Source: Colwellia sp. M166
Lineage (GTDB): Bacteria > Pseudomonadota > Gammaproteobacteria > Enterobacterales > Alteromonadaceae
Assembly: GCF_024585285.1 (NCBI RefSeq)
Contig: NZ_CP040755.1
Location: 1,922,001-1,986,000, forward strand
Length of the DNA stretch: 64,000 nucleotides
Reading direction: 5' to 3'
Shown here: piece by piece, positions 36,314-46,272 of the stretch
How positions within the stretch are numbered: position 1 is the first letter of the stretch
Layout: the number at the start of each line of letters is the position of its first letter
Notes under the pieces: generated by a model
Database searches by the model: none
What the model was told of the DNA's origin: nothing
What the model saw: the letters and a program-made list of their open reading frames with translations, nothing else
Made by a program: the position numbers and the translations under genes

Positions 36314-36790
36314 CTAACCCGCACTTTTAGCTTTATCTGTACGAAAATCTTTAATCACTTCAACTACGTCACCAGCAATGGCATTTGGGATAGGAATTGA
36401 CAAGTTATACTGGAGTATCTTCCAGCCATGCTCGGTATTAACCAATAAACCACTGCCGCGACAGCGACCATAGTTTTTGTTGAATAATAGTTCATCGAAA
36501 AAAACAATCTCGTTAACTTGAGCAACACTAATATGGCGTTCAATTGGTTGATATAACCAACCTTTTCCTTGACTAAAATAAGGCTTAACAAAAGCTGAGA
36601 ATTCAGCTTTATTCCATCGTTCGCCACTATCCGTACCGAGATAAACCGCATTGTCTGCCAATAAATCAATATATTGCTCGTAATTAGCTTCTGCTGCAGC
36701 TCGGTGAAATTTATTTAATAATAGCTCAATATCTTCATTTGCCGAGCTAAAAAAGCTCAACAATAATAAACTCAAAATAACTTTATACAT
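36314..36790 (-). CDS. Exported SnoaL/NTF2-like protein
   Basis: A 158-residue protein with a Sec signal peptide (residues 1-17, MYKVILSLLLLSFFSSA) and an NTF2-like fold: LLNKFHRAAAEANYEQYIDL, then a domain with GWKILQYNLSIPIPN near the C-terminus, as in DUF4440/SnoaL-like proteins. These proteins often bind small ligands or lack known activity. It would act in the periplasm. It may be cotranscribed with the YeeZ-like gene. Confidence 0.75.
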   Translation of the reverse strand: MYKVILSLLLLSFFSSANEDIELLLNKFHRAAAEANYEQYIDLLADNAVYLGTDSGERWNKAEFSAFVKPYFSQGKGWLYQPIERHISVAQVNEIVFFDELLFNKNYGRCRGSGLLVNTEHGWKILQYNLSIPIPNAIAGDVVEVIKDFRTDKAKSAG

Positions 36791-36899
36791 ATCAACTAAC
36801 TCCTTACCTGAAAGTGAAAAACGCTATTTGAGCAATGGATTCAATAAGCAAAAATAATTCGATTTAAAACAGTTTTATCAGAGGGTTACTTTACCCCTC

Positions 36900-37805
36900 T
36901 TAAGTTAGTGTCTGTCTTTTTAGAACCGCTACATAAGCGCCGGTAAATAACGCTACGGTTTTATCGCCACAACAAACTTGTACCTCGATGGTAAAGCGTG
37001 CATTTTTACCTAAGCTCAGTGCATCACCATTACCGGTAACTAAGGCCTGACAAGTTTGTGCATGCGCGACACCTGCCAGCGGTGCTAAGTAGCGAATACT
37101 ACCTTCAGCTAAAACAATATCAGCCTGTTGTTGATAGGTTTGTAAGGCAAAATAAACCCACGCCCAACCCGTTAATGTTGCCAAGGTATAAATACTGCCA
37201 GCAAACATTGTATGATGTAAATTTTTATTAAATGCTGGCTCACAATTAGTCACTAATTTCTGCTGATCAAAATAGCAGATATTAATATTCATCGCTTGGC
37301 TTAATGGAATAGTTTGATGCCATAGTGTTTGTAACACTTGGGATTTTTCAATTAAATGCTCACTCGAATAACCAAGATGCTTGCTCATTTTAGTATGGGC
37401 TATCTTTTCATAGAGAAGATGCGAAAAACCTTGATCCTGATAGCCAAGTTGTAGGTAAAAGCCAATAGCGCTTTCTCTGGCATTAAGTTCTATGCTATCC
37501 ACCCCAACTTGCCTGGCAATACTTTCTAACTCGGTCAGTAATAATTTACCTAACCCTTGACCTTTTGCTGTTTCAGCAATAGCCATATAACGCACTTGTG
37601 CTTTATGTTGCTCACTTTTATGTAAGCGACCTACACCAATGACATTATCCATATCATCCAAGATCACGCGATGATATGATTGCGACTCTAGTTCATCTTG
37701 TTCACTGCCTTTAGGTTGCTGCCAAGGGCTACGTAGCACTTGCCAGCGCAATTGATAATAAGCATCTAACTCGGCCTGATTTTTGGGTGCTCTACATCGA
37801 TACAT
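36900..37805 (-). CDS. GNAT acetyltransferase-thioesterase fusion (YiiD-like)
   Basis: A 301-residue two-domain protein: an N-terminal GNAT domain (residues 1-140, with AKGQGLGKLLLTELE acyl-CoA motif) and a C-terminal hotdog thioesterase-like domain (about 150-295, HHTMFAGSIYTLATLTGWAW). This fusion is the E. coli YiiD type, which has been linked to malonyl-ACP decarboxylation priming fatty acid synthesis; that function is known from the family and not shown here. In E. coli the order is yihY-dtd-yiiD, and yihY, dtd and this gene lie close together here too. Confidence 0.88.
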   Translation of the reverse strand: MYRCRAPKNQAELDAYYQLRWQVLRSPWQQPKGSEQDELESQSYHRVILDDMDNVIGVGRLHKSEQHKAQVRYMAIAETAKGQGLGKLLLTELESIARQVGVDSIELNARESAIGFYLQLGYQDQGFSHLLYEKIAHTKMSKHLGYSSEHLIEKSQVLQTLWHQTIPLSQAMNINICYFDQQKLVTNCEPAFNKNLHHTMFAGSIYTLATLTGWAWVYFALQTYQQQADIVLAEGSIRYLAPLAGVAHAQTCQALVTGNGDALSLGKNARFTIEVQVCCGDKTVALFTGAYVAVLKRQTLT

Positions 37806-37875
37806 TGTCTATTCTTATTTGCAAAGGAAATAAATAATTGCTTAGCTGCTTTTCATTTTAGGAATTTACATACAC

Positions 37876-38643
37876 GTGAAATTAACTAAACATGTTGATC
37901 AAGGCCACCTAGTGTACCTTAGTAATGATGCAGACCAAATATCCATTAGTGAAAATATGCATTATCGATGGCTAATGTTTGATGATGTTATTCAAAGCGT
38001 CATGCATTTACGTCAACCTGAAAAGTTAACGTTACCGCATCAATATGCGGTACTTATGCCGTTGCTATTTTTTAAAGCTAAAAAGGTAGTCGAATTAGGC
38101 TTGGGCGGTGGTAACATTAGTCGATTTCTAAACACATTAGATTCAAATATTGATGTGCTTAGCGTGGAACTTTCTAGCCAAGTTATCCATTGTTTTAAGC
38201 AGTTTTTTAATCCGTTACGGCATAACATTAGCATTGAAAATAAAGCGGCACTGACATGGTTACAGGAGAATGAGAACAGTAATTACCAACCGGCAGATTG
38301 GTTAATTTGTGATGTATATCAACATCATGCTGATAGCTTTCAGAACCGAGTAAAACTGTTAACCGCACTAATAGATAACTTAACAGATGATGCCTGTTTA
38401 ACGATCAATCTACCTGATCTTGACGATCATGAAGTAAACCTCTGTTTAACAATATTAAAACAATTACAAAGTTCGCATCAAATCATCTATTTTCATATTC
38501 CACGCTACCTTAATATTGTGATACATCTACTCCCTAATCACTGGCCGATAGCTAAGCTGAGAAAACGCTCTAAAACGACTTACCTACCTTTGTGGCAATA
38601 TCGTCGCTGGCAACAGTATTTTACTCACCATACCAGCACATAA
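37876..38643 (+). CDS. Spermidine synthase-like methyltransferase-fold protein
   Basis: A 255-residue protein starting at a GTG (37876). The Rossmann motif VVELGLGGGNISRFLN, then VLSVELSS and DWLICDVYQ, match the spermidine synthase / SAM methyltransferase superfamily. The aspartates of true spermidine synthase are not evident (the second is in ICDVYQ), so the activity is unknown. It is divergent from the YiiD-like gene across 70 bases. Similar genes next to dtd occur in related genera, but I cannot name a function. Confidence 0.75.
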   Translation: MKLTKHVDQGHLVYLSNDADQISISENMHYRWLMFDDVIQSVMHLRQPEKLTLPHQYAVLMPLLFFKAKKVVELGLGGGNISRFLNTLDSNIDVLSVELSSQVIHCFKQFFNPLRHNISIENKAALTWLQENENSNYQPADWLICDVYQHHADSFQNRVKLLTALIDNLTDDACLTINLPDLDDHEVNLCLTILKQLQSSHQIIYFHIPRYLNIVIHLLPNHWPIAKLRKRSKTTYLPLWQYRRWQQYFTHHTST

Positions 38644-38654
38644 TTTGGCGTATA

Positions 38655-39092
38655 TTAGCCCTGTAAATTAATTGTCACTGGGCCATCATTGAGCAACCTG
38701 ACTTGCATATCAGCACCAAATATACCGGTTGGCACAGCAAAGCCTTGCGATCGCAAATGGTGACAAAAACACTGATATAACGTGTCACTCATTTTTGGCG
38801 ATGCCGCGCTAGTAAAGCTTGGTCGTAATCCTTTAGCCGTGTTAGCAGCAAGGGTAAACTGCGAAACGACTAGTATCTCACCGTGGACTTGCTTAACGTT
38901 TAAATTCATTTTGTCATTTTCATCGGAAAAAATTCGATAGCCAGCCACCCGTTCAGCTAAACGTTTAGCTTTTGCTTCAGTATCCTCTGGTTCAATGGCT
39001 AATAATACCAGTAAGCCGTGCTCGATCTCGCCAACGATTTTATTATCAACACTGACTCTCGCTTCTAACACCCTTTGCAATAATGCGATCAT
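38655..39092 (-). CDS. dtd: D-aminoacyl-tRNA deacylase
   Basis: A 145-residue protein that matches Dtd in length and sequence: MIALLQRVLEARVSVDNKIV at the start, VVSQFTLAANTAKGLRPSF with the catalytic SQF motif, and GPVTINLQG at the end. It frees tRNAs charged with D-amino acids or glycyl-tRNA(Ala). Its ATG directly abuts the pip stop codon (TAG|ATG), so the two are coupled. Confidence 0.97.
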   Translation of the reverse strand: MIALLQRVLEARVSVDNKIVGEIEHGLLVLLAIEPEDTEAKAKRLAERVAGYRIFSDENDKMNLNVKQVHGEILVVSQFTLAANTAKGLRPSFTSAASPKMSDTLYQCFCHHLRSQGFAVPTGIFGADMQVRLLNDGPVTINLQG

Positions 39093-40067
39093 CTACTTTT
39101 TACTACCTTGTTCTGCAATAAAATTGGCCATAGTATCTGCTGCTTTGCAAAAGCCATCAATAGTTTGTGTTTCAAAGCCGCCATGTCCCGCTTTAGGTAA
39201 TATCTGCAATTGGGCATTTGGCCATGCTTGTACTAATTTATCGGCATGGCGCATTTGACACACCATGTCATAGCGGCCATGTAAAATAATCGCAGGTATT
39301 GTTTTTATTTTTTCAATAGCCGTTAAAATAAAGTCTTCAGCAACAAAGCATTTATTAACAAAATAATGGCTCGATACTTTTGCCATGCATAACGCTTGAT
39401 GGGCATCCGTTATATGATGAGGTTCAATATGATGATGCTCTATTGTCGATAACCTAAGCTCCCATAAACACCAAGCCTTACTGGCAGCAATAGCAGCAAT
39501 TTCATTATTACCCGTCAATAAATCGTAATAGCCCTGTAATATGCTAGCGGATTTTATGTCAGGACGTTGTTCGATAAACTCACGATAGTATTCCGGAAAA
39601 AAGCCCGCCGCTCCACTCTGGGTATATAGCCAGTCATATTCAGCCGTGGTACCGAGAAAAATTCCTCGTAAAATAAAAGCTAATACGCGCTCTGGATACT
39701 TTATTCCATAAAGTAAGGCTAAGGTTGTGCCCCAAGAGCCGCCAGTAACTAGCCATTGCGATATATGTAAATGTTTACGAATGGTTTCTATATCACTGAT
39801 TAAATGACTTGTCGTATTATGGCTCAGGCTAGGAGAAGGTTTAGAGCGACCACAACCCCGTTGGTCAAATAAAATGATTCGATACTTTTCAGGATCAAAA
39901 TATCGTCGATAATTTTTAGATGAACCACCACCAGGCCCACCATGTAGATAAACCACAGCAATACCATCGGGGTTACCTGACTGCTCAAGATAGAGTTGAT
40001 GGCCATCGCCAACATCAAGCCATTCTTGTTGATAAGCAGCAATATTCGGAAAAAGTACTCTAGACAT
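39093..40067 (-). CDS. pip: Proline iminopeptidase
   Basis: 324 residues from the ATG at 40067; a GTG at 40076 would add three. The alpha/beta hydrolase features are the N-terminal QLYLEQSGNPDGIAVVYLHG, the oxyanion HGGPGGG, the nucleophile GGSWGTTLALLY, and the catalytic His near GHGGFE at the C-terminus. It is a serine peptidase removing N-terminal proline from peptides in the cytosol. It is coupled to dtd and lies 84 bases downstream of yihY, on the same strand. Confidence 0.94.
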   Translation of the reverse strand: MSRVLFPNIAAYQQEWLDVGDGHQLYLEQSGNPDGIAVVYLHGGPGGGSSKNYRRYFDPEKYRIILFDQRGCGRSKPSPSLSHNTTSHLISDIETIRKHLHISQWLVTGGSWGTTLALLYGIKYPERVLAFILRGIFLGTTAEYDWLYTQSGAAGFFPEYYREFIEQRPDIKSASILQGYYDLLTGNNEIAAIAASKAWCLWELRLSTIEHHHIEPHHITDAHQALCMAKVSSHYFVNKCFVAEDFILTAIEKIKTIPAIILHGRYDMVCQMRHADKLVQAWPNAQLQILPKAGHGGFETQTIDGFCKAADTMANFIAEQGSKK

Positions 40068-40151
40068 AAAGCCCACCTTTAAAGAAAACCTAATCAGTTT
40101 AGCTGCTTAACTATTGAATAGCGATGTTAAACCATGAGAGTAAAAGATATC

Positions 40152-41030
40152 TTAATCAATATTTTTCTTTGAGCTCGCTAGCTTATTTTTCGTATCAAAG
40201 TCCTCTAGTGACACAGTAAATAAAGCGCCAACAAGTACCACAAGCCAACTCAAATATACCCACAAAAACAAAATAGGAATACTCGACAGTGCACCATAAA
40301 TGGCTTGATAGGAGAGCTGTTGGGTAACATAAACTGCAAAAGCTTTTTTGGCTATTTCAAATAAAATCGCCGCCAATGTAGCCCCTGCAAGAGCAAACTT
40401 AACTGGCACCACTTTATTAGGCACCACCATATATAAAATAAAGAAAGCCGCTACTGAGGCAAATAATGGCAACGCTCTAACAAATATATTTGTTAGCCCT
40501 AATAGATCATAATCACCTAACGACACTAAAGAAAGAATGTAAGAGCTCATCACTAAACTACTACCAACCAATACCGGCCCCAGTGTCAACACCATCCAAT
40601 ACATTGAAAATGACGTAATCACTCTTCGCTTTTCATCAACTCGCCATAATTTATTTAAACATTTATCAATAGCAGAAATAAGCATCATGGCAAAAATAAA
40701 TAATGCCGTGATCGCGACAGCAGACATTTTAGAAGCATTACTGACAAAACCGGTAATATGCTCTTGCACCACGTCGCCAGAGGCTGGAACGAAGTTTTGA
40801 TAAACAAAGTTTTCTATCAGTTCTCGAATTTCAGAAAAAATTGGAAAAGCAGTCATAACAGATAACATAACTACCATTAGCGGCACTAATGACATCAAGG
40901 TCACATAAGATAAATAGCCGGCAGTAACATGAATACGCTCTTTGTTAAAATTGCTTAAAAACAATGATAAAAAGCCTATAACGGCCTCAATATAAGGGTG
41001 TTGCTTTACTTTTTCTAATTTCGGATGCAT
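40152..41030 (-). CDS. yihY: YihY/BrkB-family membrane protein
   Basis: A 292-residue inner-membrane protein with about six membrane helices. It begins [20 protein letters not shown], and the helices include [16 protein letters not shown] and the typical [20 protein letters not shown]. The family was once called RNase BN, but that activity belongs to another protein; its role is unknown. The order yihY-pip-dtd resembles E. coli yihY-dtd. Confidence 0.93.
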   Translation of the reverse strand: MHPKLEKVKQHPYIEAVIGFLSLFLSNFNKERIHVTAGYLSYVTLMSLVPLMVVMLSVMTAFPIFSEIRELIENFVYQNFVPASGDVVQEHITGFVSNASKMSAVAITALFIFAMMLISAIDKCLNKLWRVDEKRRVITSFSMYWMVLTLGPVLVGSSLVMSSYILSLVSLGDYDLLGLTNIFVRALPLFASVAAFFILYMVVPNKVVPVKFALAGATLAAILFEIAKKAFAVYVTQQLSYQAIYGALSSIPILFLWVYLSWLVVLVGALFTVSLEDFDTKNKLASSKKNID

Positions 41031-41292
41031 ATAAATTACTAATTAACACTATTACCTTAATAGTAAGGCAATAGCTAAAATAACGGTAGTGACAATATCA
41101 ATAACACTATGTTTCAGCTACTTATACTTAAAGTAATAAGCGTTATAGCTACGTAATAATGAAATCTATTTGACGATGTGTAAAGTAGGGTAACATAAAG
41201 AAACTTTTAATAAAATCAGTCAACTAAGCAATATAACGAAGGCATCTCAGTTTGCTAAAAGTGGATAGTAATGGCGATAATAGTAGTGGGGG

Positions 41293-41457
41293 TTAGTATG
41301 AGGAAAAAGCTTGTTGAATATTTTCTTCCGACCAATTTGCTAACTGATTAATTTCCGCCAAAAGAGCCGACAATTGCTTCACTTGCTTAGGCCCAGCAGC
41401 ACCCTGTGCAAATAATTGATTTAGCTGCTGTAATTTTTCTAATTGCTCTGCAGACAT
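41293..41457 (-). CDS. Small hypothetical protein (54 residues)
   Basis: ATG at 41457 with an AAGGAAA ribosome site, reading MSAEQLEKLQQLNQLFAQGA and on to ANWSEENIQQAFSSY before TAA at 41293. It is helix-rich, glutamine- and leucine-rich, and has no signal peptide or cysteine. It lies 33 bases downstream of another short gene on the same strand, so they may form one small transcript. I do not recognise the family. Confidence 0.5.
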   Translation of the reverse strand: MSAEQLEKLQQLNQLFAQGAAGPKQVKQLSALLAEINQLANWSEENIQQAFSSY

Positions 41458-41490
41458 TAAGAAATTTCCTTTTTCTTGTATCGTTAACTC

Positions 41491-41673
41491 TTAACTTGCT
41501 GAACGCTTTATTTCTAGAGGAAAAACCACCATTTTGCTTTTCATCATATCGCGACCATCATTGATAAACTCATCATACAACTCATCTAATTCGCGTTTTT
41601 CTAAAAATTGAGCATTATTGTCAACTGCTTTCTCAAATAGACAACTTAGTCTAGCTAGTTTGTTCGGTTCCAT
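41491..41673 (-). CDS. Small hypothetical protein (about 60 residues)
   Basis: From the ATG at 41673 (ribosome site AGGG, 8 bases before), it encodes MEPNKLARLSCLFEKAVDNN then a charged stretch with FLEKRELDELYDEFINDG, about 60 residues. A start at 41697 would add eight. The composition suggests a soluble helical protein. It precedes the 54-residue gene. Function unknown. Confidence 0.5.
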   Translation of the reverse strand: MEPNKLARLSCLFEKAVDNNAQFLEKRELDELYDEFINDGRDMMKSKMVVFPLEIKRSAS

Positions 41674-41802
41674 GCTCATCACCCTATTAATATTCATACT
41701 ATTTCGAACAGTTTACAAACTTAAATATAGCAGTTAATAAACGTTCTAAAAGGTAGAAGAAATACAATCAGTGAATATAATTTTGTCTAACGAAAGCACT
41801 AC

Positions 41803-41838
41803 GCATATAAAAATTATAACTTCATGATTTTTATATGC
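41803..41838. repeat. Twelve-base perfect hairpin in the typA-yihY gap
   Basis: GCATATAAAAAT (41803-41814) pairs with ATTTTTATATGC (41827-41838) around a 12-base loop. There is no T run after it on either strand. It sits between the typA terminator and the small genes, and could be a transcript structure or a protein site. Confidence 0.5.
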
Positions 41839-41930
41839 TAAATATAAAATTAAAAGCAGTGGAATGAAGTGGGTTAACGGCAGTTTCAGATATGTCTTAC
41901 ATAAACAAGCTCTGTGTTGTCATAAAGACA

Positions 41931-41962
41931 AAAAAAAACCATTCGAATTGCTTCGAATGGTT
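41931..41962 (-). terminator. Terminator after typA
   Basis: Stem AACCATTCGAA (41937-41947) with TTCGAATGGTT (41952-41962), loop TTGC. On the minus strand it is followed by a run of eight T, closing typA. Confidence 0.9.
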
Positions 41963-41986
41963 CTCTAATAAACGGCTGACTATGGC

Positions 41987-43804
41987 TTACTTAACACCAC
42001 GACCTTCACGTTTGCGGTCATTCTCTTTCAAGAATTTCTTACGTATACGGATACTTTCTGGTGTTACTTCAACTAACTCATCATTATCAATAAACTCTAA
42101 TGCTTGTTCTAAAGACATAATGATCGGCGGCGTTAACGTTTGCGCTTCATCAGTACCTGATGAACGAACGTTTGTTAACTGCTTACCTTTAAGGGCATTT
42201 ACCGTTAAATCGTTATCACGGCTATGAATACCAATAACTTGACCTTCATAAATATCAACACCGTGACCAATTAACATACGACCGCGAGATTGTAAGTTAA
42301 AGATTGCGTTAGTTAATGCTTTACCTGTTGCATTAGCGATCATTACACCATTTTTACGTTGGCCAATTTCGCCACCCTTGTGAGGTCCGTATTCAAAGAA
42401 TGTATGGTAAATCAAACCAGAACCTGACGTTAATGTCATGAATTCAGTTTGGAAACCAATTAAGCCACGGCTTGGCATGATGAAATCCATACGGATACGA
42501 CCAGTACCGTCCGGTGCCATATCAGTTAGTTCTGCTTTACGAACACCCATTTTTTCCATAATAGGTCCTTGATGCTGTTCTTCAACATCAATGGTTACTG
42601 TTTCATAAGGTTCTTGTAACTCGCCATTTACTTCACGAATAATAACTTCTGGACGTGATACAGCTAGCTCAAAACCTTCACGACGCATGTTTTCAATCAA
42701 GATACCTAAGTGAAGTTCACCACGGCCTGATACTTTAAATTTATCAGCATCTTCTAATTGTTCAACACGTAAAGCAACGTTATGAATTAGCTCTTTGTCC
42801 AAACGGTCTTTGATGTTACGTGAAGTAACATACTTACCTTCTTTACCACAAAATGGTGAAGTGTTTACTTGGAAAGTCATGTTGATTGTTGGTTCATCAA
42901 CAGATAATGCCGGTAAACCGACAACATCAGTAGGACAACAAACTGTATCAGATATTTTTAACTCGCCTAAACCAGTAATTGCAATGATATCACCTGCAAA
43001 ACCTTCTTCGATATCATGACGCTCTAAACCTAAGTAACCAAACACTTTACCTACTTTAGCATTGTGTACGCCACCGTTTGCTAATTTAATAGTCACTTGT
43101 TGGTTTGGCTTAACAGAACCACGCGTAATACGACCAACACCGATAACACCCAAGTATGAGCTGTAATCAAGTTGAGAGATTTGCATTTGGAAAGGCGCAT
43201 CAGGATCTGCAACAGGTGCTGGTACTTCTTTAAGAATAGTATCGAACAAAGGCGTCATATCTGTGCCAGTTTCGCCTTCTTCAAGCGTAGCCCAACCATT
43301 GATTGCTGAAGCGTAAACTACTTTAAAATCAAGTTGTTCATCAGTAGCACCTAAGTTATCAAACAATTCAAAAACTTGGTCCATAACCCAATCAGGTCGA
43401 GAGCCAGGCTTATCAACTTTGTTAATAACAACAATTGGCTTTAAACCTTGAGCAAACGCTTTTTTCGTTACGAAACGCGTTTGTGGCATTGGGCCTTCTT
43501 GAGCATCAACAATAAGTAGTACTGAATCTACCATTGACATTACACGCTCGACTTCACCACCAAAATCAGCATGGCCAGGAGTATCTACAATGTTTACACG
43601 GTAGCCGTTCCAGTTAATAGCCGTGTTTTTAGCTAAGATTGTGATACCACGTTCTTTTTCGATATCATTTGAATCCATCGTACGTTCTTCTAAACCGCCA
43701 CGGGCGTCTAGCGTACCTGACTGTTCTAACAATTTATCGACTAAAGTGGTTTTTCCGTGGTCAACGTGAGCAATAATTGCCACATTTCTTAATTTATCTA
43801 ACAC
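41987..43804 (-). CDS. typA: Ribosome-binding GTPase TypA/BipA
   Basis: A 605-residue translational GTPase of normal length. G1 is [15 protein letters not shown]3 [15 protein letters not shown] and G4 [14 protein letters not shown]. Domains resembling those of EF-G (II, III, V) and the BipA-specific C-terminal domain follow. It helps 50S assembly and growth under stress, including low temperature. It is divergent from glnA. Confidence 0.98.
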   Translation of the reverse strand: MLDKLRNVAIIAHVDHGKTTLVDKLLEQSGTLDARGGLEERTMDSNDIEKERGITILAKNTAINWNGYRVNIVDTPGHADFGGEVERVMSMVDSVLLIVDAQEGPMPQTRFVTKKAFAQGLKPIVVINKVDKPGSRPDWVMDQVFELFDNLGATDEQLDFKVVYASAINGWATLEEGETGTDMTPLFDTILKEVPAPVADPDAPFQMQISQLDYSSYLGVIGVGRITRGSVKPNQQVTIKLANGGVHNAKVGKVFGYLGLERHDIEEGFAGDIIAITGLGELKISDTVCCPTDVVGLPALSVDEPTINMTFQVNTSPFCGKEGKYVTSRNIKDRLDKELIHNVALRVEQLEDADKFKVSGRGELHLGILIENMRREGFELAVSRPEVIIREVNGELQEPYETVTIDVEEQHQGPIMEKMGVRKAELTDMAPDGTGRIRMDFIMPSRGLIGFQTEFMTLTSGSGLIYHTFFEYGPHKGGEIGQRKNGVMIANATGKALTNAIFNLQSRGRMLIGHGVDIYEGQVIGIHSRDNDLTVNALKGKQLTNVRSSGTDEAQTLTPPIIMSLEQALEFIDNDELVEVTPESIRIRKKFLKENDRKREGRGVK

Positions 43805-44000
43805 AGGCGTTACTCGCTGTTACTATCGTTTATTGCTACATAAGCATATTAACGTTATAGGGCTACAATTGGGCGCGGATTATACAGCATGAGTGATAAC
43901 AAATACACTACCAAGCGAAATATAACCAACAAAAATATTCTCAGTTGATATACTGCTGATGGTCAAATTAGAGCACGCGCACCACAATGTAGCGCTCAAC

Positions 44001-44015
44001 GCACGAAAATAGTGC
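44001..44015 (+). promoter_or_regulatory. NtrC-binding site upstream of glnA
   Basis: GCAC-GAAAATA-GTGC, the exact GCAC-N7-GTGC pattern of NtrC enhancers, followed by A to give GTGCA. Its centre is about 86 bases upstream of the predicted start site. A second, weaker match may start at 43979 (GCAC, then TAGC after seven bases). Confidence 0.8.
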
Positions 44016-44067
44016 AGACCAATAAAAGTAAAAACATTAAAACCTTATATTTCAATGACTTTAGCTT

Positions 44068-44083
44068 TGGCACATTATTAGCT
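44068..44083 (+). promoter_or_regulatory. Sigma-54 promoter of glnA
   Basis: TGGCAC, a five-base ATTAT spacer, then TAGCT; consensus TGGCAC-N5-TTGCA, one mismatch in the -12 element. Predicted start about 44094, giving a leader of roughly 55 bases. With the NtrC site upstream it is a nitrogen-controlled promoter. Confidence 0.8.
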
Positions 44084-44148
44084 TAAGCAGATGCAAACAA
44101 AATTAATTTTTTGAAAATTTAAAGAACTAACTACAACGGAGACTTTCA

Positions 44149-45555
44149 ATGTCAAATGCAGTTTTAGATTTAATTAAAGAGCATGACGTCAAATTTGTTG
44201 ACCTACGTTTTACTGATTCAAAAGGTAAAGAGCAACACGTTTCAATTCCTCATCATCAAGTAACTGAAGATTTTTTTGAAGACGGTAAAATGTTTGATGG
44301 TTCTTCAATTGAAGGATGGAAAGGTATTAATGAATCTGACATGGTAATGATGCCAGTGGCAGAATCAGCAGTACTTGACCCTTTCACTGAAGCAGTAACA
44401 TTAAATATTCGTTGTGACATTCTTGAACCTGCTACAATGCAAGGTTATAGCCGTGATCCTCGTTCAGTGGCAAAGCGTGCTGAAGACTATATGCGTAGCA
44501 CTGGTATCGCTGACTCAGTATTGATTGGCCCTGAACCAGAATTTTTCGTGTTTGATGACGTTCGTTTCCACACAGATATGAGTGGTTCTTTCTATAAGAT
44601 CGATGATAAAGAAGCCGCTTGGAATTCTGGTACAGAATACGAAGAAGGTAATATGGGACATCGTCCTGGTGTGAAAGGTGGTTACTTCCCTACATCACCA
44701 GTAGATTCATCACAAGATTTACGTTCTGCTATGTGTTTAGTAATGGAAGAAATGGGTCTAGTCGTTGAAGCACATCATCATGAAGTGGCTACAGCAGGTC
44801 AAAACGAAATAGCTTGTCGTTTTAATACCATGGTATTAAAAGCCGATGAAGTGCAAATCTACAAGTATGTTGTCCACAATGTTGCACATGCTTACGGTAA
44901 GACAGCAACCTTTATGCCTAAACCATTAGTTGGTGATAACGGCTCAGGTATGCATGTTCATCAATCACTTGCTAAAGATGGCGTAAACTTATTTGCTGGT
45001 GACAAGTACGGCGGTTTATCTGAGATGGCACTTTTCTATATTGGTGGCATTATCAAGCACGCAAAAGCATTGAATGCTTTCACTAACCCTTCAACAAACT
45101 CTTATAAGCGTTTGGTGCCACATTTTGAAGCGCCAGTAATGCTTGCATATTCTGCACGTAACCGCTCAGCATCTATTCGTATTCCAATTGTACCATCACC
45201 AAAAGCAATGCGTATCGAAGCTCGCTTCCCTGATCCAGCAGCGAACCCTTACTTAGCATTTTCAGCATTATTAATGGCTGGTCTTGATGGTATTAAAAAT
45301 AAAATTCATCCTGGCGATGCTATGGATAAAGATCTTTATGATCTACCGGCTGAAGAAGCTGCTGCGATTCCACAAGTTGCAACGTCTTTAGAAGATGCAC
45401 TAGATTCTCTAGAAAGCGACATGGATTTCCTTCTTGAAGGTGGAGTCATGGACAAAGATATGATCAATGCTTACATTGATATAAAGCGCAAAGAAGTTGA
45501 GTTATTAAACCAAACTACTCACCCTGTTGAATTTGATATGTACTACAGCGTGTAG
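44149..45555 (+). CDS. glnA: Glutamine synthetase type I
   Basis: A 468-residue GS-I, matching E. coli in length. It makes glutamine from glutamate, ammonia and ATP. Metal and substrate blocks include [30 protein letters not shown] and [14 protein letters not shown]. The adenylylation tyrosine is at Tyr397 in DLYDLP, the usual position, so activity is likely controlled by GlnE. It is transcribed from a sigma-54/NtrC promoter and closed by its own terminator before the DUF4124 gene and glnLG. Confidence 0.99.
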   Translation: MSNAVLDLIKEHDVKFVDLRFTDSKGKEQHVSIPHHQVTEDFFEDGKMFDGSSIEGWKGINESDMVMMPVAESAVLDPFTEAVTLNIRCDILEPATMQGYSRDPRSVAKRAEDYMRSTGIADSVLIGPEPEFFVFDDVRFHTDMSGSFYKIDDKEAAWNSGTEYEEGNMGHRPGVKGGYFPTSPVDSSQDLRSAMCLVMEEMGLVVEAHHHEVATAGQNEIACRFNTMVLKADEVQIYKYVVHNVAHAYGKTATFMPKPLVGDNGSGMHVHQSLAKDGVNLFAGDKYGGLSEMALFYIGGIIKHAKALNAFTNPSTNSYKRLVPHFEAPVMLAYSARNRSASIRIPIVPSPKAMRIEARFPDPAANPYLAFSALLMAGLDGIKNKIHPGDAMDKDLYDLPAEEAAAIPQVATSLEDALDSLESDMDFLLEGGVMDKDMINAYIDIKRKEVELLNQTTHPVEFDMYYSV

Positions 45556-45581
45556 ATAATTCAAATAGATAGATATTAAAT

Positions 45582-45606
45582 AAGCTCACTTCGGTGAGCT
45601 TTTTTT
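45582..45606 (+). terminator. Terminator after glnA
   Basis: Stem AAGCTCAC with GTGAGCTT and a TTCG tetraloop, followed by TTTTT (45582-45606). The UUCG loop makes it very stable. It separates glnA from glnL. Confidence 0.92.
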
Positions 45607-45668
45607 GTGGCACATTCAACGTTATTTGGATAGATTAACAGTAGACCTATGGAACTAGGATATTACTT

Positions 45669-46196
45669 TTGATTAACACAGTACGCTTTTGCATTTTGTT
45701 TATATTGCTCACACAAGCTTTTTCTGTGTTTGCTGGCTCTGCTAAAATTTATGTCTGGCGCAATGAGCAAGGCGTGCTAGTTTTTTCAGATAGCCCTCAA
45801 CCCGGTGCGGAAGAGGTCGATGTAAAAGAGCCGAATACAATAAAATCCTCAATTGATACCTCTATTTTAGATATAAAACCTAAAGTCATAAACAACAGTT
45901 ACCAAGTCGATATTTTCCAACCTAAAAACAATGCGACAGTAAGAGATAACACCGGCTCAGTTTATGTTTCGGCGCGGATAAAGCCCATCTTCAAGCGTGG
46001 TCTGAAAATTCAATTATATTTAGATAACAGCGCCTACGAAAAACCACAAACACACTCAATGTTTGTCCTGAGAAATATAGATCGGGGAGAGCATCAAATA
46101 AAAATGTCCTTACTTGATGATAAAGGCAAGGTTATTGCAACATCTTCTTCAGTAACGTTTTATATGCATAGAACTTCTGTTAACAAGGCAAACTAG
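45669..46196 (+). CDS. Exported DUF4124-domain protein
   Basis: A 175-residue protein starting at a TTG (45669), with AGGA 8 bases upstream. It has a Sec signal peptide (residues 1-22) and a DUF4124 domain (KIYVWRNEQGVLVFSDSPQP, residues 26-45). The C-terminal part is beta-rich (VDIFQPKNNATVRDNTGSVY). Genes of this kind occur between glnA and glnL in many Alteromonadales. A role in nitrogen control has not been shown. Confidence 0.82.
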   Translation: MINTVRFCILFILLTQAFSVFAGSAKIYVWRNEQGVLVFSDSPQPGAEEVDVKEPNTIKSSIDTSILDIKPKVINNSYQVDIFQPKNNATVRDNTGSVYVSARIKPIFKRGLKIQLYLDNSAYEKPQTHSMFVLRNIDRGEHQIKMSLLDDKGKVIATSSSVTFYMHRTSVNKAN

Positions 46197-46246
46197 TCTG
46201 ATTTCAGTGCATATTGCACCATTTTTATTTACACTCGTTACTTAAC

Positions 46247-46261
46247 GCACCAATTTAGTGC
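46247..46261 (+). promoter_or_regulatory. NtrC-binding site just before glnL
   Basis: GCAC-CAATTTA-GTGC, an exact GCAC-N7-GTGC site with CCAA as in the consensus TGCACCAAAATGGTGCA. It ends 11 bases before the glnL ATG and overlaps the start of the ribosome site, so NtrC binding here is likely repressive, as at the E. coli glnL promoter. Confidence 0.75.
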
Positions 46262-46272
46262 AGAGGAAAGTA

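Noticed and set aside
36880..36900. AGAGGG/CCCTCT hairpin after the YiiD-like gene
   Set aside because: Short stem with mismatched interior and no T run on the minus strand.
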